Shown here: positions 24,202 through 33,544 of the stretch, in pieces
Layout: every line of letters begins with the position of its first letter
Numbering within the stretch: position 1 is the first letter of the stretch
DNA from: Kastovskya adunca ATA6-11-RM4
GTDB lineage: Bacteria; Cyanobacteriota; Cyanobacteriia; Cyanobacteriales; Coleofasciculaceae
DNA length: 64,000 nt
Assembly (NCBI GenBank): GCA_019359445.1
Contig: JAHHHJ010000006.1
Location: 181,020 to 245,019 of the forward strand
Direction: 5' to 3'
Notes under the pieces: model-generated
What the model saw: the letters and a program-made list of their open reading frames with translations, nothing else
Told to the model about the DNA's origin: nothing
Database searches by the model: none
Position numbers and translations under genes: made by a program

Positions 24202-24222
24202 GGCAGGCAAAATTAGCCTGCC
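24202..24222 (-). terminator. Terminator after SufA-type gene
   Basis: GGCAGGC (24202-24208) pairs with GCCTGCC (24216-24222). On the minus strand the hairpin is followed by TTTGTTTGTGG, a loose T tract. It sits 43 bases beyond the stop of the gene at 24265-24621. Confidence 0.65.
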
Positions 24223-24264
24223 CTGAAGAAGTGAAATCGAGCTAAAGGCTTCAGAGTCAAGCGT

Positions 24265-24621
24265 TTAGACGGTGAAAGATTTACCGCAGCCACAGCTTTG
24301 AGTGGCATTGGGGTTAGTGAACTGGAAGCCACCGCCAATCATGGAGTTGCTGTAGTCCAATACCAAACCATAAAGATAAAGCATACTCTTGGGGTCACAG
24401 ACAATTTTGAAGCCATCGTAGTCATAGACTTCATCGTTATCTTTAACTTTGCTGGGGTCTTCAAAGTCCATTAGGTAGGACATTCCAGAACAGCCCCCTT
24501 GACGGACACCAACTCGTAGGAAAAGGTCTTCGCCTTGGCTGTCCCGCAGCGCCAAAATATGCTTAAGGGCAGCTTCTGTTAGTTGGATTCCTTTTTGTTG
24601 TGGCTGAGTTGCTTGTGTCAT
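24265..24621 (-). CDS. sufA: A-type Fe-S cluster carrier (SufA/IscA family)
   Basis: A 118-residue A-type carrier that accepts and delivers iron-sulfur clusters. The three conserved Cys are present: Cys44 in QGGCSGMSY and Cys110 and Cys112 in the C-terminal SCGCG motif. Length and the HesB/IscA fold signature (FKIVCDPKS, GGGFQFTNPNA) fit well. There are no nif genes nearby, so it is the housekeeping SufA/IscA type rather than HesB of nitrogen fixation. Which of the cyanobacterial paralogues it is cannot be settled here. Confidence 0.92.
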   Translation of the reverse strand: MTQATQPQQKGIQLTEAALKHILALRDSQGEDLFLRVGVRQGGCSGMSYLMDFEDPSKVKDNDEVYDYDGFKIVCDPKSMLYLYGLVLDYSNSMIGGGFQFTNPNATQSCGCGKSFTV

Positions 24622-24920
24622 GAGTTGCTTATGACTCCTAAAAAAATTGCTTTTGGGTTTTTAATAACTTGACTGTCACTTGCTCACCCTACAGCCTCAA
24701 GGGACAGGCGATCGCTGTTCTCGTAGGGGTAAATGATCCAGATCAAAGCTTTTTATCTTTTATCTTAACGAGTTTAGATTTTACCGTCATTGCACAATGG
24801 TGGCTTTGGTCTAACTTAATCTTAATAGCAATAGCAGTCCAGAAAGTATTACGGTTTAATAGTGGGGTATCTAGAAATTATCTGCTAGTTCCCTAGATTT
24901 GGTTTTATTTTTTCTGGCAC

Positions 24921-26579
24921 ATGTCTATTTCTGTTCTGCCTGATACCACTCGTCGTCGGCTCAAAAATTTACAACAGATTCCCAGTGTCTGGGAAGGCGA
25001 TCGCCGTCCTTTGACAGGCTTGGCAGACAGCTTAGATTCAGACGCTAAAGAAGGCGGTGAGTGCATTCTTTGGGTTGATGGTTCAGAAGGCGTGGTACGG
25101 GCGATGGATATGGTGCCCGCAGAAGCAGGTACTGAAGCAATAGTGCGTGCCTTGTTGCGAGCGATGGAGCATCCCCATAGCCCAGCTAGACCTGCCCGAC
25201 CCCAAAAAATTGTAGTACGGGACAGGGAAGTGCAGTTCTTCCTCCGGGGCGTGCTGCAAGAACTAGACATTGCCATCGATTATGTGCCGGAATTACCGCT
25301 GATCGACGAGTTGTTCCGGGGCTTTGAGGAACTTGCGGGTACCCGTCAGCCCAAGCTACCGCCTCAGTATGCTCCTCTGCTAGAAGAAAAAGCTGCCCAG
25401 ATGTGGCAGGAAGCTCCCTGGGAAGTCCTGGAGGATCACGATATCTTGGCGATTGAAATTAACCGTTGGGGTGTTGAGACGCTATATGCCTCAGTTTTAG
25501 GCATGTTGGGGATGGAGTACGGAGTTCTGTTGTATCGTTCCCTAGAGTCCCTAAAACGGTTTCGGCAAGCCGTGATGGCAGAAGAGTCACTAGAGGAAAT
25601 GGAACAAGCCTTTTTAGGGCAAGATTGCTTGTTTATTACCTACGGACACCTAGATGCCGAGTTGGAGGAGGATGAAGACGATGAGGTATTCGATTTAGCC
25701 GATTTGCCTGTTTCAGAAATTACTCCTAACTTCGGGATTGTGCATCCCTTTGAGGGAATGCGCCAGGTGCTTTATGACGAAGAAGCGATCGCCGTTTATG
25801 TTGCCCTCGAAGCGTTACTGCGCTTTTTCAAAGCCATCTATCAGAAGGGGGAACCCGACCTCACAGAGACGATTAGCAAGCGCTATCGCATTCCTGTCCC
25901 AGAGACAACACCGAAAGAAACTATTTCGGTGACAGTATCTACCCTGCCGGAATTATCCTCAGAACTGCTTAATCTGGCGCAATCCGCAGCCGAAAATTTA
26001 GAGAACCTTTTCCCTTCCTCTGAGACAACGTTAGCCCTACGGGATGACTTAGTCCCCGACGGATGTTTCCTGAGCCTTGGTTTCTTGAACTGGGAGGAAG
26101 TAGAGATAATGCGCTCCCGTTCTCGCACTCATAGTCAGACTCAGGATTTTCCAGAATCCGGCGACGGTTTGCCCATCCTCCTCATTCAAGCCTCCCGTCC
26201 CAAAGCTCAGGAAATGATTGAGAAAATTCAGACTGATGGCGGGTTGAAGGGAATTGCCTTTAATCCAGGAGCAGATCCCTTTGGCGGAAATAGCTACGAT
26301 TTAGGAATTCTGCAAACAGAGAACGGGCAAATGTATCTGTTTGGCGAGTTTTTGGAAGATGAACAGCACATAGCAGATCGAAAGCAGTGGGAACAGCGTT
26401 GCCAAAAAACCCAAGGCTACTGTGGTTTAGTCATCGCTAGGGGGTTGAAGGGGGCGTCTAGTGGTAATCCAACCCAGCGTGACATGATGGCATTGTTTGA
26501 AACGCGATCGCTTTCCACTCAAGAACTGGGACTAGGGATGCTGCAACTGTTGCCACAGTTGTCTTTTGAGTCGGAATAA
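24921..26579 (+). CDS. DUF6930-type cyanobacterial protein
   Basis: A 552-residue soluble protein starting MSISVLPDTTRRRLKNL. It shows repeated alpha/beta segments with conserved blocks (RPLTGLADSLDSD, RPQKIVVRDREVQFFLRG, PLIDELFRGFEEL, DHDILAIEINRWGVETLYASVLG, EYGVLLYRSLESLKRF). An acidic linker (LEEDEDDEVFDLADL, about 250) divides it. I believe this is the family annotated DUF6930, found mainly in cyanobacteria. No catalytic motif is evident. A hairpin terminator follows at 26662-26694. Confidence 0.75.
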   Translation: MSISVLPDTTRRRLKNLQQIPSVWEGDRRPLTGLADSLDSDAKEGGECILWVDGSEGVVRAMDMVPAEAGTEAIVRALLRAMEHPHSPARPARPQKIVVRDREVQFFLRGVLQELDIAIDYVPELPLIDELFRGFEELAGTRQPKLPPQYAPLLEEKAAQMWQEAPWEVLEDHDILAIEINRWGVETLYASVLGMLGMEYGVLLYRSLESLKRFRQAVMAEESLEEMEQAFLGQDCLFITYGHLDAELEEDEDDEVFDLADLPVSEITPNFGIVHPFEGMRQVLYDEEAIAVYVALEALLRFFKAIYQKGEPDLTETISKRYRIPVPETTPKETISVTVSTLPELSSELLNLAQSAAENLENLFPSSETTLALRDDLVPDGCFLSLGFLNWEEVEIMRSRSRTHSQTQDFPESGDGLPILLIQASRPKAQEMIEKIQTDGGLKGIAFNPGADPFGGNSYDLGILQTENGQMYLFGEFLEDEQHIADRKQWEQRCQKTQGYCGLVIARGLKGASSGNPTQRDMMALFETRSLSTQELGLGMLQLLPQLSFESE

Positions 26580-26661
26580 GGATTGGCGAACTGGCGATCG
26601 CTAATTCTGAAAAATACTATTTTCTGCCTACACGAGAATATCTATGAGTAGGCAAGGAAAC

Positions 26662-26694
26662 AGGATAAGTAGGGTTTGAAGGGCTGCTTATCCT
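26662..26694. terminator. Terminator after DUF6930 gene
   Basis: An 11-bp stem built on AGGATAAG (26662-26669) and CTTATCCT (26687-26694), extended by T-G, A-T and G-C pairs, is followed by AATTTTG. It sits between convergent genes and can serve either. Confidence 0.7.
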
Positions 26695-26701
26695 AATTTT
26701 G

Positions 26702-27553
26702 TCATTCCTGAAACTGATGCTCATTTAACCAGTTTGCTAAATCCGCGATCGCCTCAAAATCCAACAGCGCCTCGCTCAACTCCTCCAACTGAGCAATTGA
26801 TAATCCTCGAATCCGCTCTTGCAACGAAGGCTCGACTATCCCGAACCGACGAGTTAGCTGACGCACAATCAACGTCACCTCTCCTTGTTGTAGTCCTTGT
26901 TGTCGCCCTTGTTGCAGTCCTTGTTGGAGAATATCTTGATAAATTACCGACTCACGCATAATTTCCTCCCGAAACAGTTGACGAATTAAATTCTTATCAA
27001 ACCTTAGACCTGCCAACACCTCTACACAAGCCGTCAGGTTCTCCCTCTGGCGGGGTTCTTCAATCATATCGATCTGGGTAGCGATCTGCTGGAGCAAGCG
27101 ATTGGGAGCATTAGTCCTAGCGAGAGTGGCAAGTGGCAGTAGTGCCGGGTTAGCCAGCAATGGGGCAGGATCTTGCTCCCACAGGCGAATTATTCGATAG
27201 CGGTGTCTGGTGTTGGTTTCTTCAAAGTGATCGGTAAATACCGCTTCTGACGTGGTGGCGGTCAAAAAAATCACAACCTGCTCGATGGGACACCAGTACA
27301 GCCGCTTCAGCCTTACCCAGTAGTCGAGCATCCTGAAGGGTAGTGGTGGCTGGGAAGCGGGTAGGGTTTGAAATTCTATGTGCAGAATTTGGTTTGTTGT
27401 TTGTAGCAGAGTCAAGGAATCAGCGCGAATGGGTTCTACACTCAATTCGGTTTTGAGTATTTGAATATCCGTTGCCTCTTCTTCCGAAAGCCAGCGAATA
27501 AACTCGGCTGGGTATTCCTCCGCCAGATATTTACAGATGTTGTCGTAAGCCAA
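26702..27553 (-). CDS. Rpn-family PD-(D/E)XK nuclease, DUF4351-type
   Basis: A 283-residue protein of the Rpn (recombination-promoting nuclease) family, often annotated transposase or DUF4351. The nuclease core is visible: IRADSLTLL (Asp45), HIEFQT (Glu60 and Gln62), and FRMLDYWVRLKRLY. A Gln-rich repeat (QQGLQQGRQQGLQQG, about 215-229) precedes a C-terminal helical DUF4351-like tail with RRFGIVEP and LSEALLDF. RpnA-like enzymes cut DNA and promote recA-independent recombination. These genes are highly amplified in filamentous cyanobacteria. Translation starts at ATG 27553. It is divergent from crtQ. Confidence 0.85.
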   Translation of the reverse strand: MAYDNICKYLAEEYPAEFIRWLSEEEATDIQILKTELSVEPIRADSLTLLQTTNQILHIEFQTLPASQPPLPFRMLDYWVRLKRLYWCPIEQVVIFLTATTSEAVFTDHFEETNTRHRYRIIRLWEQDPAPLLANPALLPLATLARTNAPNRLLQQIATQIDMIEEPRQRENLTACVEVLAGLRFDKNLIRQLFREEIMRESVIYQDILQQGLQQGRQQGLQQGEVTLIVRQLTRRFGIVEPSLQERIRGLSIAQLEELSEALLDFEAIADLANWLNEHQFQE

Positions 27554-27749
27554 GGGAAAATGCCTTGTGAGACTACTACGATCGCAATTTACAGGGTATG
27601 GGGACAGACTGCGATCGCTGGATCTAATCTCTTCTGTTGTATGGGTATGGGGAGCGATCGCACTATTTTCTTACCCGCACAACCTTTGAACTCATTTGGT
27701 GTCAAATATTCTTTTAAAATATGTAAAGAAACTGAAAAGGAAAGGCTGA

Positions 27750-29219
27750 ATGCGCGTTGCAATTGTCGGGGCGGGACTGGCTGGAATGGCGACGGCAGTC
27801 GATTTGGTCGATGCCGGACATGAAGTAGAAATTTTTGAATCTCGCCCATTTGTCGGCGGTAAAGTCGGCAGTTGGGTAGATGCAGACGGCAACCACCTAG
27901 AGATGGGATTGCACGTCTTTTTTGGCTGCTACTACCAGCTCTTTGACTTGATGAAGAAGGTGGGGGCGATTGAAAACCTGCGGCTCAAAGACCATACCCA
28001 CACATTTGTTAACAAAGGGGGTCAGGTTGGTGAGTTGGACTTTCGCTTCATCACAGGTGCGCCTTTCAATGGATTAAAGGCGTTTTTCACCACCTCTCAA
28101 CTCTCGCTCCAAGATAAATTACAAAACTCCCTAGCCCTCGGTACTAGCCCAATTGTGCGCGGGTTGATCGACTTTGATGGGGCAATGAAAACGATCCGCA
28201 AGTTGGATGCGATTAGCTTTGCCGACTGGTTCCGTAAGCATGGCGGTTCTGAAGGCAGCTTGAAGCGGATGTGGAATCCCATTGCCTATGCACTGGGTTT
28301 TATCGACACGGAAAATATTTCTGCTCGCTGCATGTTGACAATTTTTCAGTTTTTTGCAGTCAAGTCAGAGGCATCAGTATTACGAATGCTGGAAGGTTCC
28401 CCTGACGAGTATCTGCACAAGCCGATTATTAATTATTTAGAAGCACGGGGAGCGAAGATTTATACCCGCCGCCGCGTCCGAGAAATCCTCTTCAGTGAGA
28501 CCCAGGGAGAGACGCGAGTCAACGGTATTGTGATTGCCAAGGGAGAAGAGGAAGAAACAATTACGGCGGATGCTTATGTCTGTGCCTGTGATATTCCTGG
28601 GATTCAGCGCCTTTTGCCTCAACAATGGCGCAAGTGGTCGGAGTTCGACAATATTTATCACCTTGATGCAGTGCCTGTGGCAACGGTGCAACTGCGCTTT
28701 GATGGCTGGGTGACAGAGTTACATAATGCTGAGAAGCGTCAGCAACTGCAAGAGGCAGCAGGGCTAGACAACTTGCTTTATACTCCTGATGCTGACTTTT
28801 CTTGTTTTGCTGACTTAGCGTTGACGAGTCCCGGAAATTATTACAAAGAAGGTCAAGGCTCGCTGTTGCAGTTGGTGCTGACTCCAGGCGATCCGTTTGT
28901 GAAGCAAAGTAATGAAGCGATCGCTACTCACGTCCTCAAGCAAGTTCACGAACTCTTCCCTTCCTCACGGGAGCTGAACATGACTTGGTACAGTGTGGTC
29001 AAACTCGCTCAGTCTCTCTACCGGGAAGCACCGGGAATGGATATCTATCGCCCTGAGCAAAAAACACCGATTCCGAACTTCTTTTTGGCGGGTAGTTACA
29101 CTCAGCAGGACTACATCGACAGTATGGAAGGGGCGACGCTGTCCGGTCGTCAAGCGGCGAAGGCAATTCTGGAGAATGCGGAAAAGCTGGCAAGTGCAGG
29201 TCAGTTATCGGCTGTGTAA
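27750..29219 (+). CDS. crtQ: Zeta-carotene desaturase
   Basis: A 489-residue FAD-dependent desaturase that converts 9,9'-di-cis-zeta-carotene through neurosporene to lycopene at the thylakoid membrane. The N terminus has the dinucleotide motif [11 protein letters not shown] (about 6-16) and the family block [20 protein letters not shown]. The C terminus has [23 protein letters not shown], the second flavin-binding signature. Length and motifs match plant-type ZDS (CrtQ), not the bacterial CrtI. Downstream SRPBCC and transglutaminase genes follow on the same strand within 60 bases, suggesting an operon. Confidence 0.95.
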   Translation: MRVAIVGAGLAGMATAVDLVDAGHEVEIFESRPFVGGKVGSWVDADGNHLEMGLHVFFGCYYQLFDLMKKVGAIENLRLKDHTHTFVNKGGQVGELDFRFITGAPFNGLKAFFTTSQLSLQDKLQNSLALGTSPIVRGLIDFDGAMKTIRKLDAISFADWFRKHGGSEGSLKRMWNPIAYALGFIDTENISARCMLTIFQFFAVKSEASVLRMLEGSPDEYLHKPIINYLEARGAKIYTRRRVREILFSETQGETRVNGIVIAKGEEEETITADAYVCACDIPGIQRLLPQQWRKWSEFDNIYHLDAVPVATVQLRFDGWVTELHNAEKRQQLQEAAGLDNLLYTPDADFSCFADLALTSPGNYYKEGQGSLLQLVLTPGDPFVKQSNEAIATHVLKQVHELFPSSRELNMTWYSVVKLAQSLYREAPGMDIYRPEQKTPIPNFFLAGSYTQQDYIDSMEGATLSGRQAAKAILENAEKLASAGQLSAV

Positions 29220-29227
29220 GGTTAATG

Positions 29228-29260
29228 AACGAACCGCAAAGACACAAAGAACGCGAAGGA
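29228..29260 (+). repeat. Dispersed CGCAAAGACACAAAG-type repeat
   Basis: AACGAACCGCAAAG followed by ACACAAAGAACGCGAAGGA, one of at least four related copies (52901-52930, 60908-60937, 62981-63010 inverted; a partial at 13932-13950). This copy separates crtQ from the SRPBCC gene and ends 14 bases before its ATG. Confidence 0.75.
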
Positions 29261-29274
29261 AGAAAGAAAATTTA

Positions 29275-29724
29275 ATGGCAAATTGGCTGGAACACAGCGT
29301 ACAGGTTGAGGTGGATGCATCGATTGACCTGGTTTGGGGGCTTTGGTCGGATTTAGAACAAATGCCTCGGTGGATGAAATGGATCGATTCGGTGAAGGTG
29401 CTGGAGGATGATCCAGAACTTTCCCGGTGGAAGCTGACAACTGGGGGGTTGGAATTTAGCTGGCTATCGCGCGTCAATAAACTAATTCCCAAACAGATTA
29501 TTCAGTGGGAATCTGTGGATGGCTTGCCTAACCGGGGAGCCGTGCGATTTTATGACCGCAAAGAAGGTACCAGTATTGTTAAGTTAACTGTGGCTTACGC
29601 GATTCCTGGGATTATCGGAAAACTGATGGATGATTTATTCCTCGGTCGCGCCGTAGAATCAACGATTCAAGCCGATTTGGAGCGGTTTCGGGAGTATGCC
29701 CTCAAGGTGAAATCTGAAGTTTAG
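29275..29724 (+). CDS. SRPBCC-fold (polyketide cyclase-like) protein
   Basis: A 149-residue START/Bet v1-like (SRPBCC) protein starting MANWLEHSVQVEVDAS. The fold signature is the alternating beta strands with the WSDLEQMPRWMKWIDSV segment (about 23-39) and a long C-terminal helix (AVESTIQADLERFREYAL). Such proteins bind hydrophobic ligands in a deep cavity. Its position directly after crtQ suggests carotenoid or isoprenoid binding, which is inference. A longer frame starting at 28993 lies inside crtQ and is not coding. A dispersed repeat sits just upstream of the ATG. Confidence 0.85.
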   Translation: MANWLEHSVQVEVDASIDLVWGLWSDLEQMPRWMKWIDSVKVLEDDPELSRWKLTTGGLEFSWLSRVNKLIPKQIIQWESVDGLPNRGAVRFYDRKEGTSIVKLTVAYAIPGIIGKLMDDLFLGRAVESTIQADLERFREYALKVKSEV

Positions 29725-29731
29725 GATTTTC

Positions 29732-30451
29732 GTGCTGGCATATTCAGCTGAGGTGGGGCAGTCTACGGATTCTGTACTGTATTCTGGATGCGATGCCTTT
29801 TGGGAAATCAAGCGCATGGAAGACTATCTGCAAGCGACTGATATTATTGACTGGCGACATCCTAGAGTTTTAGAGCTGGCGAAGAAGATTGCATCAGAAC
29901 AGCAAACATTAGAAGCGATCGCCAAAGCCTGTTTTGAGTGGGTTCGAGATGAAATTCGTCACAGCGTTGACTATCGGATGAGTCCTGTCACCTGTCGAGC
30001 TTCGGATGTCCTCCAGTCCAAAACAGGTTATTGCTACGCAAAAAGCCACTTGCTAGCCGCATTACTCCGGGCAAATAGCATTCCAACAGGCTTCTGCTAC
30101 CAGCGATTGAGCATTAATGACCAAGGCGCGCCCTACAGCTTGCATGGTTTCAATGCAGTTTACTTAGCCGCAGTAGGTTGGTATCGCCTTGATGCGAGGG
30201 GAAATCGAGAAGGTGTCAATGCTCAGTTCACACCACCAAAGGAGCAGTTAGCCTTTGAAGTGCAGTTTCCTGGAGAAGCAGACTTTCAAACCATATTCTC
30301 TGAACCCCTTTCAGTAGTTGTAGAGGCTTTACAAGCTGGGAGTACATGGGACGAAATGCTCCTTCATCTTCCAGACGTTCCCTTGGAGTTTGCCCAAAAG
30401 TATGGTCTTGTTTCAGGGGTTGATGCGCCCTATAGGACTACGCCAGCTTGA
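29732..30451 (+). CDS. Transglutaminase-like cysteine peptidase
   Basis: A 239-residue transglutaminase-fold protein. The catalytic triad is readable as Cys101 (SKTGYCYAKSHLL), His138 (SLHGFNAVYL) and Asp154 (WYRLDARGN). Bacterial members are thought to act as proteases or amidases rather than crosslinkers. GTG 29732 is used because it lies seven bases after the preceding stop. An in-frame ATG at 29816 (MEDYLQATD) is a serious alternative, since the first 28 residues are not clearly conserved. It completes an apparent crtQ-SRPBCC-transglutaminase operon. Confidence 0.82.
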   Translation: MLAYSAEVGQSTDSVLYSGCDAFWEIKRMEDYLQATDIIDWRHPRVLELAKKIASEQQTLEAIAKACFEWVRDEIRHSVDYRMSPVTCRASDVLQSKTGYCYAKSHLLAALLRANSIPTGFCYQRLSINDQGAPYSLHGFNAVYLAAVGWYRLDARGNREGVNAQFTPPKEQLAFEVQFPGEADFQTIFSEPLSVVVEALQAGSTWDEMLLHLPDVPLEFAQKYGLVSGVDAPYRTTPA

Positions 30452-30492
30452 CGTACAGGAAGAAATTTGGCGGCAAGTGAGCTGCTAACGAA

Positions 30493-30729
30493 CTACCACA
30501 AGGGGTCAGCGTAGAGATTGATTGTCAGCTCTTCAGAGCCTGGCGGTACAGCACTGATGCAAGCGCAGACAGCATTTCCCTCTCCGATTTCTACCTCACA
30601 GGCATGACAGGAACCCATCAAGCAACCTGTAGGAATAAACACACCCGCGCGTTCTGCCACTTGTAATATCGGTTCTCCCACCTGGGCTTGCACCGTAACA
30701 TCATCGGGTAAAAATCGAATTTGAATCAT
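30493..30729 (-). CDS. 2Fe-2S ferredoxin
   Basis: A 78-residue plant-type ferredoxin fold protein. The cluster ligands are Cys36, Cys41 and Cys44 in GCLMGSCHACEVE, with the fourth being Cys55 or Cys57 (AVCACISAVPPG). It is shorter than photosynthetic PetF (about 98 residues), so it probably serves a dedicated redox partner rather than photosystem I. It lies downstream of cobQ on the same strand, but about 160 bases of simple repeats separate them. A cobalamin role is not supported by anything beyond that position. Confidence 0.85.
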   Translation of the reverse strand: MIQIRFLPDDVTVQAQVGEPILQVAERAGVFIPTGCLMGSCHACEVEIGEGNAVCACISAVPPGSEELTINLYADPLW

Positions 30730-30754
30730 GATTAGTAAAATCTAGAGAGCTAGG

Positions 30755-30889
30755 GGGAGCCGGGGTGCAGGGGTGCGGGGGTGCGGGGGTGCAGAAGATA
30801 ACTACACTTACCCTTCATACTTCACCCTTCATCCTTTCCCCCCTACTCAGGACTCAGCACTCAGCACTCAGGACTCTCTCTATACTTCA
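30755..30889. repeat. Simple-sequence and heptanucleotide repeats
   Basis: GGGGTGCA/GGGGTGCG units (30771-30793), CTTCATACTTCACCCTTCATCC (two halves, about 30814-30835) and four ACTCAGC/ACTCAGG heptamers (about 30845-30873). The heptamer is the reverse complement of the CTGAGTC array near 23490. Confidence 0.75.
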
Positions 30890-32380
30890 CTACCTTGGTA
30901 AAACAGGTGTCAAATCCAGGTGTTTTTCTACCATATTTGCTAAGGAGTCGAGAAGGGCTTCTCGTTCTTCGCGGTAGTTGGCAACACCTGTGGGAAGAGA
31001 GGAGAGTCCTCGCTGCTGGCGGATGTGGTTCAACCAGGAACGCCGCCAGGGCCCATTATCGAAAAGACCGTGCAGGTAGGTGCCCCAAACTGATTGATTA
31101 GCATCAACGACTCCCAGTCCCGCATCATCAAATAGAGGATGATAGGTGGCTTTGACACTATCTCGTTCCGACTCAACCAACCGGGTACGTCCTTGATGAA
31201 TTTCATACCCTGTAACGGGTAAGCCAGGTTGGGGATAGTTGGAATTGACGACGCGTTGACGGGCAACTTTGTTACCTGTGATCACTGTTTGCAGAGGTAA
31301 TAAGTCTAGTCCTTTAAAGCGTCCTTCTTGACCTTCAACACCTTCTGGGTCAGCGAGTATTCTTCCCAGCATTTGAAAGCCGCCACAGATACCGAGAATT
31401 GTTCCCCCAGCAGCCGCGTAGTTTTGCAGTTCTGTTGCCATTCCGGTTTGGTGAAGTAGCAGTAGGTCAGAAATGGTGGTTTTGGAACCGGGGATAATTA
31501 CGGCATCCGGATGACCTAAAGGTTGATTGGGGCTGACGTATTTGACCGTGACAGTGGATTCAGTTTCTAAGGGGTCAAAGTCTGTAAAGTTGGAAATCCG
31601 GGGTAGACGAATGACAGCAATTGTTATTTCGCTATCTACCTTCTTGGAAGAACTCCGCTCTAGTAAGTTGAGGGAGTCCTCGGCGGGGAACAATTGATCC
31701 ATCCAGGGTAGGACACCTACTACAGGAATATTGGTGCGCTGTTCAAGCCAGGTGATGCCAGATTCTAAAAGCGATCGCTGCCCTCTAAACTTATTAATTA
31801 CCACACCCTTGACTAAGGCACGTTCATCAGGATCTAACAGTTCTAAAGTGCCGACAACATGGGCAAAAGCTCCTCCCCGGTCGATGTCTACAATCAACAG
31901 GGTTGGCGCATTGAGATGCTTTGCCACCCGCATATTCGTCAAGTCTCGGTGCTTGAGATTAATTTCGGCAGGACTGCCTGCTCCTTCGCAAATGACGATG
32001 TCAAACTCCTCGCCAAGACGCCGTAAGGATTCTTCAATCGCCTGCCAACCCAGGTCAAAATACTGCTCGTAGTAGTCCGATGCCTTGACTCGACCGACGG
32101 CTTTGCCTTTGATAATCACCTGGGATGTCATATCGCCTTGTGGCTTGAGTAAAATCGGGTTCATCTCCACCCAAGGCATCACCCCGGCTGCCCAAGCTTG
32201 CACGGCTTGCGCGTGACCTATTTCTCCACCATTAGCGGTGACGTAGGCATTTAAAGCCATGTTTTGCCCTTTGAAGGGGGCAACCCGCCAACCCCGCCGC
32301 GAGAGAATCCGACACAATGCTGTAACTAAGAGAGATTTACCTGCGTGGGATGTTGTACCCACAACCATGATTGCTTTCAT
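30890..32380 (-). CDS. cobQ: Cobyric acid synthase CobQ
   Basis: A 496-residue glutamine amidotransferase that amidates adenosylcobyrinate a,c-diamide at positions b, d, e and g in cobalamin synthesis. The N-terminal P-loop-like synthetase domain begins MVVGTTSHAGKSLLVTALCR, and PFKGQNMALNAYVT and GDMTSQVIIKGK are family blocks. The class I glutaminase domain has the nucleophile Cys in LGICGGFQML (about 345) and His in GTYLHGLFDNGP (about 440). Length and motifs fit well. The next gene upstream on the same strand is unrelated. Confidence 0.95.
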   Translation of the reverse strand: MKAIMVVGTTSHAGKSLLVTALCRILSRRGWRVAPFKGQNMALNAYVTANGGEIGHAQAVQAWAAGVMPWVEMNPILLKPQGDMTSQVIIKGKAVGRVKASDYYEQYFDLGWQAIEESLRRLGEEFDIVICEGAGSPAEINLKHRDLTNMRVAKHLNAPTLLIVDIDRGGAFAHVVGTLELLDPDERALVKGVVINKFRGQRSLLESGITWLEQRTNIPVVGVLPWMDQLFPAEDSLNLLERSSSKKVDSEITIAVIRLPRISNFTDFDPLETESTVTVKYVSPNQPLGHPDAVIIPGSKTTISDLLLLHQTGMATELQNYAAAGGTILGICGGFQMLGRILADPEGVEGQEGRFKGLDLLPLQTVITGNKVARQRVVNSNYPQPGLPVTGYEIHQGRTRLVESERDSVKATYHPLFDDAGLGVVDANQSVWGTYLHGLFDNGPWRRSWLNHIRQQRGLSSLPTGVANYREEREALLDSLANMVEKHLDLTPVLPR

Positions 32381-32444
32381 CGCTCAACCCTCCTGGAGAC
32401 TACCATCACATTTGACAATCGGTACTCCGATTTAACGAGGGATG

Positions 32445-32855
32445 TCAAATCGGCAATCTTAACCAACGATTCAAGGCATTGTAGAGGCGCTCTTGCCATG
32501 TGGGGTCTGACCACAACTCGCCTCGTTGTTCCCAGTTGCTTACCAACTGCCGCCCCAAAGGAGTTAAGCGAAAACTATCTGTAATGCCCTGACCATCAAC
32601 TTCTCGTCGCAATAGACCGACTTGAATCAGCCACAGCAAGGTGTTTTCAGCAGCAAGTTCTGAGACAGAATGCCGCGTGTACTGGTGCTGAATGCCATTA
32701 TCTCCCGCGATCGCGGATAAGGGAACACTCTGAGAACCCATGGCGACAAACAACGACAACTGAAACGGCGAACAACGCATTGCTCGCTTTGCTCGTTCTA
32801 CAGTGCGTGGGGAGTATTGGATTGTTGGAGCTGCTTGATTTTGAGTTGAGGTCAT
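32445..32855 (-). CDS. Npun_F0494-like cyanobacterial protein
   Basis: A 136-residue protein starting MTSTQNQAAPTIQYSP. The block TVERAKRAMRCSPFQLSLFVAM leads into a winged-helix-like pattern (NTLLWLIQVGLLRREVDGQG, DSFRLTPLGRQLV), suggesting a small DNA-binding or regulatory fold. I associate it with a cyanobacterial family annotated Npun_F0494, from memory. ATG 32855 is preferred to an upstream in-frame start at 32870. It is 65 bases upstream of cobQ on the same strand and could be cotranscribed with it. Confidence 0.65.
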   Translation of the reverse strand: MTSTQNQAAPTIQYSPRTVERAKRAMRCSPFQLSLFVAMGSQSVPLSAIAGDNGIQHQYTRHSVSELAAENTLLWLIQVGLLRREVDGQGITDSFRLTPLGRQLVSNWEQRGELWSDPTWQERLYNALNRWLRLPI

Positions 32856-33072
32856 TGCCACGATTAACAAAATATTAGGGGCAAGGGATGAGCAAATGCT
32901 AAGAGAATCTTTAGTCTGCTTTCTTGTTCTCTATCTTAGGCACTTTCTTGGTTCGTATACCTAGAGTCCTGTTAGCTGTCTTCGTGATCGCCAAACCGCT
33001 GCGATCAAATATTGTAAAGTTTGTAAGGTTTAACGTTGTCCATAATCTCCAATTAAAAAGGAAACAAAATCT

Positions 33073-33507
33073 ATGTCTTTATCCGTTGGTACAGTTGCCC
33101 CAGACTTTAATGTCAAAGACACTAATGGCAACACCGTCTCCTTGTCAGATTACAGTGGTAAAACCGTCGTTTTGTACTTTTATCCTAAAGATGACACCCC
33201 TGGCTGCACCAAGGAAGCTCACGGCTTCCGAGATAATTATGCCGACTTCCAAAACAAAGATGCTGTGATCCTCGGCGTCAGTATGGATGATGAAGCCTCT
33301 CACAAGCAGTTCACCGAAAAGTACAATCTTCCCTTTAATCTCCTAGCTGATGTTGATGGCACATTAGCAAAGGCTTACGACGTTCAGGGTGACAAATATG
33401 CCAAGCGTGTCACCTACATCATCGACCCCACAGGCAAAATCGCTCAAGTTTACAGCGAAGTCAAGACTGATACCCACGCCCAAGATGTCTTGGCAGCATT
33501 GGGTTAA
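33073..33507 (+). CDS. prxQ: PrxQ-type peroxiredoxin lacking the usual resolving Cys
   Basis: A 144-residue thiol peroxidase (PrxQ/BCP) that reduces hydrogen peroxide and organic peroxides with electrons from thioredoxin. The peroxidatic Cys45 is in YPKDDTPGCTKEAHGFRD, and Pro/Thr of the active site are present. The position that carries the resolving cysteine in most PrxQ (five residues on) is His50, and there is no other Cys, so it should act as a 1-Cys enzyme. It is full length with a clean ATG at 33073, with no terminal extension. Confidence 0.93.
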   Translation: MSLSVGTVAPDFNVKDTNGNTVSLSDYSGKTVVLYFYPKDDTPGCTKEAHGFRDNYADFQNKDAVILGVSMDDEASHKQFTEKYNLPFNLLADVDGTLAKAYDVQGDKYAKRVTYIIDPTGKIAQVYSEVKTDTHAQDVLAALG

Positions 33508-33544
33508 AAAACCACGTTATATACTGCTAGATAGGCAAAAAAAA

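Noticed and set aside
24669..24896. 75-codon plus-strand frame between sufA and DUF6930
   Set aside because: Its amino-acid pattern is not like a protein, and it has no ribosome-binding site. It lies in the sufA promoter region.
27461..27823. 120-codon plus-strand frame in the crtQ upstream region
   Set aside because: It overlaps the Rpn gene and crtQ start in other frames and has no family match.
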